A stretch of DNA of 64,000 bases from Phocoena phocoena (taxonomy: Eukaryota; Chordata; Mammalia; Artiodactyla; Phocoenidae), in assembly GCF_963924675.1 (NCBI RefSeq), contig NC_089220.1:169680761-169744760 (forward strand), read 5' to 3'. The position numbers and the translations under genes were made by a program. Shown here piece by piece: positions 55,350-64,000 of this stretch. Numbering within the stretch: the stretch's first letter is position 1; each line of letters begins with the position of its first letter. Under the pieces are notes generated by a model. The model ran no database searches. It worked only from the letters and a program-made list of their open reading frames with translations, and was not told the DNA's origin.

Positions 55350-55621
55350 GAGGTTTATAGGAACACTGTGACCAGACCTATGGGGACAGCTGTAAGAATA
55401 AAGGATTCCGACAACAAGAAGTCTGCAACAACCAACCACACCCTTTCCCCTTTTAGTATAAAAGAAGCCTGAATTCTAACCTGGGCAAAGCTGCTTCTTT
55501 GGGACACAAGTGCACCATCTTCTCGACCTGATGGCTTTCTGAATAAAGCCGCTATCCATTGCCCCAACAACGCATCTCTTGACTTACTGGCCTGTCATGC
55601 AGCAAGCTTGGACCCGGTAAC
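55350..55621 (+). mobile_element. ERV LTR fragment (ERV1-like)
   Basis: The retroviral promoter layout is visible: a TATA box (AGTATAAAAGAAGCC, about 55455), a poly(A) signal (GAATAAAGCC, about 55541), and an end at ACCCGGTAACA. The U3 side is truncated against the L1 fragment on its left. No internal retroviral genes adjoin it. Confidence 0.6.
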
Positions 55622-57339
55622 AGGTGGACCGTTTTAGTCCCTGCCTCTGCCACCCTGCAGACCACTGCTGTGTGTGATCAAGCCACAAGTCCTACTGGAC
55701 CATCATTTCAATCCTCTCCAGATGGGACTGCAGGGGAGAGGGTAAAAAAACATTAATAATTGGTCTGTGGGCCTAAAGTTGAGAAGAAAGGGATAGACTC
55801 AGATAGGTCGGAGGAGAGGACAGCTAGGGAGCTCCACTGATGGGCTCGTGTGACCCCAGTGGAGAGAAACTCCTACCCAGAGCTCCTCTGTGGGATGTGG
55901 GGAAGAGGGGACTCTTTTCCCCTTCCAACAAGACACCGTAATCTGAGGACAAGCTATAGACATGGAGTCGGACAGGCGCGTCTCAGATACAGGAGGTCAA
56001 GGCCCAAGTGGGGAATTTCAGCCCAGGGCCAGAGTGTGACAGATGATGGCTCTCCCCCATCTGAGAGCCAACCCTCTGATTAAATGGTCAGGAGGAAAGG
56101 GACACCACGAGAGCCACATGCAGGGGCCCTGGTTATGCACCACGGACACCACCTTGGCGACCACAGAGCAGAGAAGCCACTGCAGTTCAGTTAACAGAAG
56201 TTAACGGAAGTTAACGGAAGTACAGGTGAGGCCTCCAGCCCCTGGAAAGCAGCAGAGCTTTCTGAATTACATTCTGACCATCTGGACACTGAAAGAACCA
56301 TAACCTGATTGTCCTTCCTCCTGCCACCGCCAGAGCATCTTCCGAAGACAGGATTTTCTTGACCACCATTTTGAGTATATTAGCAAGATCTCAATCCATT
56401 ATTCTACCCAAAATACACATATTAACCCAGATTTACAGCACATCTACAGGCTTTTGCTTTCTACCCAGGCCTAGGGTCCCACAAAGCTTTGGTTCTGCAA
56501 CCAGAAGAACTAAAGTCTCTGAAGATCCAAGGAGACTCCATGCTACTTGACGTTCCATTATTATCGTTATTACTATTTGGAGAGGGATGGGCAAAGGGAA
56601 TAGAGCTTTCTCATAGGTGAAGGGGAGTTCGGAGTTTCGACCAGTGAGGGAGTCTCAGGAAGCCTGGATAGAGCCCGGCCGGAAACAGAAGGTGGGAGTG
56701 TCTAGCCAGCAGAACCCTGAGCAGATCTGGACGGAAGGCCTCAGGGAATAACGGCCTGGGAGGAGACTCCTGACATGGTTATAAAACATCCCTCGTTGAC
56801 TAGCACTGTGGCTACCATTTGTGAGAGATGAGTATCTGAACGCTGGATAACGAGCCCTCTGAGATCTGGCCTCACCTCACCACATCTGTTTTTTTCAAAT
56901 ACTCTCCTTCCCCAGGCTCCGTCCCTGCAATTCCAAGACCAGTCCAAGTCCAGGACTCACCTGCCCTGGACTTCTAAGTTCTGTTTCCCTGAGGGCCACC
57001 CTTACCTCAGGGCCTGGCCCATGCTGTCTCTTTTGCCTGGAAACACTTTCTCTTCCTTCATGTATACAAAGGACCATCCCTGCCTGCCTGCAACAGGCCA
57101 CCACCAAGCCAGGGGCTGGAGACACAGCAGTGACCAAAGGAAGCACCATCTTGATTCTCAGAGGTCACTGGCTTGAGGGGAAGATGGACATGACTTTCAC
57201 TCATTCTTGCAGACTCAGCTGTGCTGATACACATGCCTTCTCCTCCCCCCACCCCTGGCCGGCAGCTACAATGCCAGGCCTGTAGCCTTCCCTCCTGTTG
57301 TCCCCAGGTCACTGCACCAGGGTTTACAGAGGATGGGAG
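55622..57339. other. 1.7 kb without a recognised gene
   Basis: The only pattern I see is three tandem 10-bp units (TTAACAGAAG, then TTAACGGAAG twice) at 56191-56220. No exon or repeat is recognised. Confidence 0.45.
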
Positions 57340-57550
57340 GAGGGCTCTGGGGCCTGACCACCTGGGTTTGTGTCTTGTCCCAGCTTCACTGGGTGTAATC
57401 CCCCACAAGCACTTTGCCAATTTGTGCCTCACTCCCCAGTCTATGAAATGGAGACCATCATCGTGCCAACCTCGTGGGGCTGCTGAAAGGAATAACTAAG
57501 TTAACACACATAGAGTGTGCGTGACACGGAGTAGGCTCAATATCACCTTT
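57340..57550 (+). mobile_element. MIR SINE
   Basis: GGGGCCTGACCACCTGGGTT, GCACTTTGCCAATTTGTGCC, TCATCGTGCCAACCTCGTGG and GGCTGCTGAAAGGAATAACT are in MIR order. Confidence 0.65.
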
Positions 57551-57568
57551 AGAAGTCTCTAGTCAGGG

Positions 57569-57964
57569 GGCTTCCCTGGTGGCACAGTGGTTGAGAATCC
57601 ACCTGCCAATGCAGGGGACACGGGTTCAAGCCCTGGTCGGGGAAGATCCCACATGCTGTGGAGCAACTAAGCCCATGCGCCTCAACTACTCAGCCTGCGC
57701 TCTAGAGCCCGCGAGCCACAACTACTGAACCTGCGTGCTGCAACCACTGAAGCCCGCACCTCCTAGAGCCAATGCACCACAACTACTGAGCCCACCTGCT
57801 GCAACTACTGAAGCCCGCGTGCCTAGAGCCCGTGCTCCGCAACAAGAGAAGCCACCGCAATGAGAAGCCTGTACACCGCAACAAGGAGTAGCCCCTGCTC
57901 ACCGCAACTAGAGAAAGCCTGTGCGCAGCAACAAAGATCCAACACAGCCAAAAAAGAATAAAAA
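57569..57964 (+). mobile_element. CHR-1 SINE with an internal duplication
   Basis: This is a full-length CHR-1 SINE, GGCTTCCCTGGTGGCACAGT to the A-rich tail, with a perfect 16-bp target duplication AAGTCTCTAGTCAGGG (57553-57568 and 57965-57980). It is about 65 bp longer than the other complete copies because a 61-bp unit at 57716-57776 is repeated at 57777-57837. The two units have since diverged. Confidence 0.95.
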
Positions 57965-57980
57965 AAGTCTCTAGTCAGGG

Positions 57981-59160
57981 AAGGTGACGCTCCCCTGAGC
58001 AGCAGTGTCAGGAAGATGAGAGACTACGTGTCCTGCCCTGCAGGGTGGAACCCGGTTTGCATCAGTTGCTGCCACTCCCCCACCTCCACACCTGCAGGAC
58101 GGCCTGGGTGAGGCTGCAGCTTTCGGCCACTCATGCCAGGCTGTCTGCCGCTGTGGCCGGATGGGAGAGGACAATGGCCTGGGCGGGCAACATCTGGGTG
58201 GCTGTCCCCAGAGCTGAGCAAGTACCAGGTCTTCACAGAGCAGAGTCCACGGGGCCGTGGCCCTGGGTAGAAGGCCTACTCCACCCAGACAGAGCACCTG
58301 GAGGTCCAGCCGTCCCCCAAACAGCAATGGCTCCCTGCCAGCATCCACAGAGAGCTGATGGAAGGCATGCCGGAGCCAGACAAGGAATGGAGGTTTAGGG
58401 GTGTCAGCATCACGTGTGAGATGACAATGGTGTGGACCACAAGAACTGCCAGGCCACATACACAGTCTGTTACTGGAGGAGGAGATGAAGGCCTCTTGCT
58501 GGCAAGGAGGCCTCGCCTGTTTCTCTTGGCAGATTCAGGGTGTTACTCTTACTGAAAACTGTTCACAACACAGGTGTCTGTGCAGAGATCCTTCAAGGCT
58601 GGCTGAGAAGGTATAAACTCCGAAGAAACAAAACATACAAAGAAGCAGCAAGAACCCTTCTAAACCATCTGACATCCCGCTGTTCTCCTTGAAGGGAGGA
58701 AAGAAGAAAGAAAATGACACCTGGGCTTTGGCACATGGAGCTCTGGCTTCAGTATCTCAGTGATAGAGTTTTGGTTGGAATGGAGATGCTTTTTCCAAAG
58801 GAAAAGGAAAAGTCCAAAAAAAGATAAGGTTGACTCTGTGGATCGAAAAGAATATTTTTTGTATGAGATCAAAACTTTAACACATAAACTTTAAAGATAA
58901 AAATAGCATAATAAAAATAAAATTGAATGAGAAAGTGAAGACCGTGACATCCAAAGAACACAAAGTATCTGCACAGAGGATTCCCAAAGGTGACCAGATT
59001 GTAGTATAACATATACAACGTGTCGGGGGCATAGAGTACATTATATGTATTCTGTATCGACACATAGATGAGAAAGTGTCACAAGTTTAGAGGAATAGAG
59101 GTGGCACTGAAGCTGAGATTTAAAATAAGGAAAGACTAAGGACAATGAAAGAGCCTTTAA
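57981..59160. other. 1.2 kb without a recognised gene or repeat
   Basis: A minus-strand frame of 162 codons (57971-58459) overlaps plus-strand frames of 117 and 65 codons. None has a recognisable domain and the start lies in the SINE flank. I do not call a gene. Confidence 0.4.
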
Positions 59161-59172
59161 AGATACGTTCCA

Positions 59173-59387
59173 GGGCTTCCCTGGTGGCGCAGTGGTTGAG
59201 AGTCCGCCTGCCGATGCAGGGGACGTGGGTTCGTGCCCTGGTCCGGGAGGATCCCACGTGCCGCGGAGCGGCTGGGCCCGTGAGCCATGGCCACTGAGCC
59301 TGCGCGTCCGGAGCCTGTGCTCTGCAACGGGAGAGGCCACAACAGTGAGAGGCCCGCGTGCCGCAAAAAAAAAAAAAAAAAAAAAGA
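59173..59387 (+). mobile_element. CHR-2 SINE
   Basis: This is a complete CHR-2 SINE in forward orientation, with GGGCTTCCCTGGTGGCGCAG at the start, a GCGCGTCCGGAGCC middle block and an A tail of about 21. The target duplication is AGATACGTTCCA (59161-59172) and GGATATGTTCCA (59388-59399). Confidence 0.95.
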
Positions 59388-59399
59388 GGATATGTTCCA

Positions 59400-60019
59400 A
59401 GCAAGAAGAGCAAGGAAAGGAGTTTCCATTGTTTGGTGCTAATGGATTTTTGTTAAAAGATGAGCTGCTGGACCACTCAGTTTAATCTTCTCAACCAAGA
59501 AAGGAAATGGTAGGACTAACGACTAAAAGAATATAAACTAACTGCACCTCTTTCCCTGGAAAAAATCTCAGGTGGTTCATACAGTTAAATATTAAAAATA
59601 GATAGGTTTATCAGGTCTTTCTAAGCATAAAAGCAATGGATGAGGCAAAAGGGAAAAATGTATAGATCTGATTACATTTTTAAATAATTTTACTCCATAA
59701 ATCACCGTCAGCAAAAAGAAAAAGCAAATGCAAAGTTGGGGGGGGGAGGAGGAAAACAACTATAATGAAGGGTTACTATGTTAAAGCTAAAATTATTTAA
59801 TTCGTAGATGACTACAAGTTAAGTAGAAGACTACTAATAGCCTACAGGAAATAAAACTAAGATGCAAATGGCTAAAAAGTTCATCTTCTTTGACAGTCAT
59901 TTCTCCTCTAGAAAAGATCTATCCATCTTTCTAGTAATCCAGGGAGTAATCTAGTGACCGCCCCGCATGAAATAAGAGAAATGGGTTTAAAGGATTATAC
60001 ATAGTAGTGTCCATCATAG
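59400..60019. other. No recognised feature
   Basis: AT-rich, with a G9 run near 59739. No gene or repeat is recognised. Confidence 0.45.
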
Positions 60020-60430
60020 CGTGTATTCATTCTGCAAATGTTTACGGTACATAGTTATGTGCCTAGCATTTTATAAGATAGAGAATGATGAATACAATTT
60101 TGTTCCTATACTTAACGAGCTTCTATGTCCAACAGAAGAAATACCCAAGTTAACAGGAGATTACAGTGTAATCTGTGTGACCATGGGGTGAGTATAAGAT
60201 GCAATGAGGCGGAGGGTCAGGGAGACCCTCACTCATACCTGGAGGATGGGTGAGAGCTCAGGTGAGGAAGTGATATCTGAAGACAGGACATCCGGCAGAG
60301 ACAAGCTGACGTAACTGGATGGGAGAGAACGTGGCATGTTCTGGAAACATGAGCCAGGCAGTAGAGCTGGGGCACAGGGAGGTGGGTTGGCGTGGAGCAG
60401 TGAGAAATACAGCTGGAGAACCCTACTTAT
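60020..60430 (-). mobile_element. L2-like LINE fragment
   Basis: A CATTCTGCAAATGTTTACGG block, TAGTTATGTGCCTAGCATTT and AACGAGCTTCTATGTCCAAC are reverse L2. A GAGGAAGTGATATCTGAAGA block and the following 150 bp look like its upstream continuation. Confidence 0.55.
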
Positions 60431-61619
60431 GACAACAGGAAGAAGGAACAACGCATATCAATGGTCTGAGGATGGCTAAATCATTGATGAAATAGTTAAG
60501 TATCCACTGGACAACGTTTCCAAATCAATTTAATCCTGACTGGTGTAAAAATGAGGGGAGCCTGGAAAGAGGGTTCTAACTGCAGGTGTTGAGGCTCACC
60601 GCCTTAGAAAACACACAAGCAGTTGGTAAATTATAAAGAGATACTAAACATAAGCTCTCAGTATCCATATTACCCCCCAACGATTTGTAACCAGACACAG
60701 AAAGTGTGCTGACCAAATGTGTAGATGACAAGAGGTTTGTTTAGATGGTAGCTTCCACGTCTACAAGTTGGGGGTCATATTGTTTATGGTTCCAGGTCCT
60801 GTTCTTAGTTCACGTGTTAGAAGTACAGCATCCTGAATAATGAAACCAAGAGGTCTCCTACACTCTACTACAATTAAACTATTTCTGGAAGTCTGTGTTT
60901 AATTCTGGGTACCATATTTTAGGTAGGACATGAAAGAAAGTGGGGCAAGACCAAAGAAGGGAAATCAGACTGGGTAAAGATATGGAAACCCTGTCTTCTC
61001 AGGGCTGATGGAAAAGTTGCATGCTGGCTTCAGTGATAGGGACCCTGTAATCTATCCCCCATGCAAGACACCTTTGCGAGTGAAAAGGGAGGCTATCATG
61101 GATTCCACGGGGGCACTAGGTATAAACTGGACTGTCCTGGGAAGGCCTGGATGTGGGGACTTGCTAATTTGATGATCTAAGGCTAATGTGATGATTAGGT
61201 CTGATAACTGAATGAGAAGGGAGAACTTTCTAACAAGCACCACTGTTCAAGATGGAACAAGTTGCCCTCCCACCACTGCAAGTAATCAGGAAGGGCCAGA
61301 GACTGTCAGCCTGCGATGCTGTAGAAAGGTTCACTGGACTCTGGGGGAAGGTGGATGGACGCATTCTAAGGTATGAGCCATGGATATACATGCACACCTA
61401 TAAACAAGAATTCCCCCCAAAATAGATTCATTCTAATAACTCATGTATTTACTTACAATGCTTCCTGCTACAGTATTACACGTACTTTGATGAAACAAAT
61501 AGTCACCACATCCACTGACTGCTTCAGAAGACTTTAAGAAAATCACACTACAGATGGTAGGCACAAATATATTATTCTACTTTTTCCCTTACCAATTTCC
61601 TTTGTATAAATGTGCAATC
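60431..61619. other. 1.2 kb without a recognised gene or repeat
   Basis: No identifiable feature. Confidence 0.45.
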
Positions 61620-61635
61620 AAAAGTCCTCTATTTA

Positions 61636-61980
61636 GGGACTTCCTGGTGGCGCAGTGGTTAAGAATCCACCTGCCAATGCAGGGGACACGGGTGTGATCC
61701 CTGGTCTGGGAAGATCCCGCATGGTGCGAAGCAACTAAGCCTGTGTGCCACAACTACTGAGCCTGCGCTCTACAGCCCGTAAGCCACAACTACTGAGACT
61801 GCATGCCACAACTACTGAAGCCTGTGTGCCTAGAGCCTGTGCTCTGCAACAAGAGAAGCCACTGCAATGAGAAGCCAACGAAGAGTAGCCCCCGCTCACC
61901 ACAACTAGAGAAAGCCCACGTGCAGCAACAGACTCAACACAGCCAAATGAATAAATAAATAAATAAATTTATTACAAAAA
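61636..61980 (+). mobile_element. CHR-1 SINE
   Basis: This is a full-length CHR-1 SINE, GGGACTTCCTGGTGGCGCAG to an AATAAATAAATAAATA tail. The target duplication is AAAGTCCTCTATTTA (61621-61635) and AAAGTCATCTATTTA (61981-61995), with one mismatch. It inserted just upstream of the L1 fragment. Confidence 0.95.
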
Positions 61981-61995
61981 AAAGTCATCTATTTA

Positions 61996-62571
61996 AAAAC
62001 ACAATGCTCATTGCAGCACTATTTACAATAGCCAGGACATGGAAGCAACCTAAATATCCATCAACAGAGGAATGGATAAAGAAGATGTGGTACATATATA
62101 CAATGGAATATTACTCAGCCATAAAAAATGAAATAATGCCATTTGCAGCAACATGGATGGACCCAGAGATTGTCGTACTGAGTGAAGTAAGTCAGAGAAA
62201 GACAAATATCATACGATATCACTTATATGTGGAATCTAAAAAAAGGGTACAAATGAACTTATCTACAAAACAGAAATAGAGTTACAGATGTAGAAAACAA
62301 ACTTATGGTTGCCAGGGGGTAAAGGTGGGGGAGGGATGAATTGGAGATTGGGATTGACATATACACACTACTATCTATAAAACAGATAACTAATAAGGAC
62401 CTACTGTATAGCACAGGGAACTCTACTCAACACTCCGTAACGGCCTATATGGAAAAAGAATCTAAAAAAGAGTGGATCTATGTATGTGTATAACTGATTC
62501 ACTTTGCTGTACACCTGAAACTAACACAACACTGTAAATCAACTATACTCCAATAAAAGTTAAAAGAAAAA
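61996..62571 (+). mobile_element. L1 3' fragment
   Basis: Relatively young L1 end. The ORF2 C-terminus is still readable over about 90 codons ([25 protein letters not shown]...YTMEYYSA). The 3' UTR follows with GTGTATAACTGATTCACTTT, TACTCCAATAAAAGTTAAAA and an impure (CA)n tail. It is 5' truncated. Confidence 0.92.
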
Positions 62572-62850
62572 ACACACACACACGAAACTGCAATGCTGTG
62601 TGGGGTGGTTATGTTTCTGTAGTTGGTTTGCTCTTCACGTAATAGACAACCAAGAACCAATGACATTTTCTTGGTAATATGAATCTGCCTGTTTTATTCC
62701 AGTGTCTAATTCAATCTGTCATTTTAAATTAATTTTTTGTTTTTGCTTATGTTGTGCTCAGTGGGATGAGACAACACTATTTATAGTCATGGGTCTTATT
62801 AAGCAATAGGTTACCACATTTTTATTGTAAATTATTTTGTTGACCTTAAA

Positions 62851-62890
62851 TTATATATATATGTGTGTGTGTGTGTATATATATATATAT
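62851..62890. repeat. (TA)n(TG)n(TA)n microsatellite
   Basis: A TG array is flanked on both sides by TA arrays; the TA ends can pair with each other. Confidence 0.93.
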
Positions 62891-63722
62891 GATTGAAATA
62901 GAATGACATGACTGTCATAACAGGCACTCAATAAATATTTGTACATGCATTAATAAATATGCATTAAAGTAACATATATCCTTATATATCATTTCAAGGG
63001 TGATTCCAAACTATAGGTACTATAGAACTTGATTTGCATTTAGTGAGCTATGTTTTAATTTGCCTATTCTGTAGAAACATACCCTTAAACCCAGGCTCAG
63101 AAACACATGCATTCTTTGTGGTTTATATTATCTGTGTGATGACACGGCAAACGAGCAGAATTATCAACAGTCTGCCATCAGTGATAGCTGGGGAGCCTTG
63201 CCACACAGATAAGAGAATTTGGGACTGGGCTGTCCCTCCCACAAACAACCCCCTTTGTGCATTATACAGTCAAACTCTCCACTACCCCGAGGGATGTGAG
63301 GGGCAGAAAAGAGTATTTTAGACACCCACAAGCTCCTGGAGTTCCATCCTTGGGTCTTGGTGACTCTGAAGCAAGGTGGGACAGAACAGATGCCTAAGGC
63401 GGTGGATTGGTCCCCAGGCCACCTGCTTGCACAGGACCTGCACGAGATACAAAGCAGCCACGTGTCACTCGTGCCTGAGTCCAGGGGCCCAGTGCACAGA
63501 TGCCAAATCTTCCAGGCTTGGAAGGAAGTGCTCCAGTCCAAGAGCTGATCCTTCTAAGACTCACGCTTAAATCAGATCGTATTTCCAATGGCATCACAGC
63601 ACAGCGGACCTGGGGCACATGGGTGCCCTTGATCTGGAAAGCCACAGCCCTGCAGGATGGTCCCAGCTCCAGGAGGTAGGAACAAGCCCTTGACCCTCCC
63701 CAGCCCGAGGCCCCTAATAAAA

Positions 63723-63742
63723 GAGCTCTCCAGGGAGAGCTC
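63723..63742. repeat. Perfect 8-bp-arm hairpin
   Basis: GAGCTCTC and GAGAGCTC flank a 4-nt loop CAGG. No U run follows, so it does not look like a terminator; it may be chance. Confidence 0.7.
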
Positions 63743-64000
63743 GGGAACCTGGACTGCTTGCATTGAGGGCAATTTTCACAGCTACCTTAGACTTCGGCAC
63801 AGGGCAGTCCATCTGGGCTGGAGGCTGCCGCCTGGATGTTTACATAACCGAGTTCTCTGGAAAGGATTCGGCTGGAGTGTCGCTGGCAGGGACTGCTCAC
63901 TCTTGCACGAGCTGTGCTGGCAGATCTCACCCTCCATTCATCTTTGAGGTTTCAACGTTGGCCGGCTGCCCGGGGCGCCACCGCAGAGGGCTTCCTGAAG

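Larger units (their letters stand above)
62572..64000. other. 1.4 kb without a firmly recognised gene
   Basis: A TA/TG microsatellite lies at 62851-62890. A short L2-like AGGCACTCAATAAATATTTG is at about 62921. The last 350 bp become more GC- and CpG-rich (GGCCGGCTGCCCGGGGCGCC near the edge) with a perfect small hairpin at 63723-63742. Overlapping frames at 63164-63947 on both strands have no known domain. A gene or CpG island might begin past the window edge. Confidence 0.4.

Noticed and set aside
57971..58459. 162-codon minus-strand frame considered as a gene
   Set aside because: It overlaps equally open plus-strand frames, has no domain, and ends beside the CHR-1 SINE target duplication. 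Nothing supports translation.
63723..63742. Rho-independent-type terminator hairpin
   Set aside because: No U run follows and the host is a eukaryote.
1..64000. tRNA genes
   Set aside because: tRNA-like A/B-box sequences occur only inside SINEs. No intact cloverleaf gene was found.

Overview
This window looks like nuclear DNA from a cetacean (whale or dolphin). The main evidence is its tRNA-derived SINEs. Five are CHR-2 type, with a short body, a GCGCGTCCGG-like middle and a plain A tail. Five are full-length CHR-1 type, with repeated ACAACTACTGA units. Shorter, older relatives are also present. From knowledge of these families, CHR SINEs mark the cetacean-hippo-ruminant group and this CHR-2 form marks Cetacea. 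A mariner transposon of the kind known from ruminants and whales, and artiodactyl-type L1 3' ends, agree. I cannot name the species.

I recognise no protein-coding exon, tRNA, rRNA or structural RNA gene. The region is intergenic or intronic and consists of interspersed repeats of several ages with non-repetitive DNA between them. Layout: 0-9 kb has old MIR, L2, L1 and MaLR pieces and one CpG-island-like segment near 4.2 kb, the best promoter or enhancer candidate. At 9-19 kb there are nested SINEs, a Tigger-type MITE, a 20-bp minisatellite and two CHR-1 copies. At 21-26 kb there are L1 fragments, a MaLR LTR and an end-to-end 1,275-bp mariner inside an L1 3' UTR. At 26-36 kb there is a 112-nt foldback, a Tigger1 remnant broken by a CHR-2 SINE, tandem L1 pieces and a 3-kb repeat-poor block. 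At 36.15-42.51 kb there is a full-length but dead L1 with its target-site duplication. At 43-64 kb there are L2/L1 pieces, two retroviral LTR fragments, CHR SINEs, and repeat-poor stretches near 50-53.5, 55.6-57.3 and 60.4-61.6 kb.

The only proteins with recognisable ancestry are transposon proteins, and all are broken: L1 ORF1p and ORF2p, mariner transposase and the C-terminal end of Tigger1 transposase. I found no previously undescribed system of cooperating genes. The most unusual items are the 112-nt near-perfect hairpin at 26.7 kb, the pair of SINEs that used the same target site at 9.4 kb, the orphan CpG island at 3.8-4.4 kb, and a diverged repeat pair of unknown family at 48.3 and 51.3 kb. 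Calls of repeat family rest on recognising consensus features by eye. Boundaries are firm where target-site duplications are quoted and approximate elsewhere.
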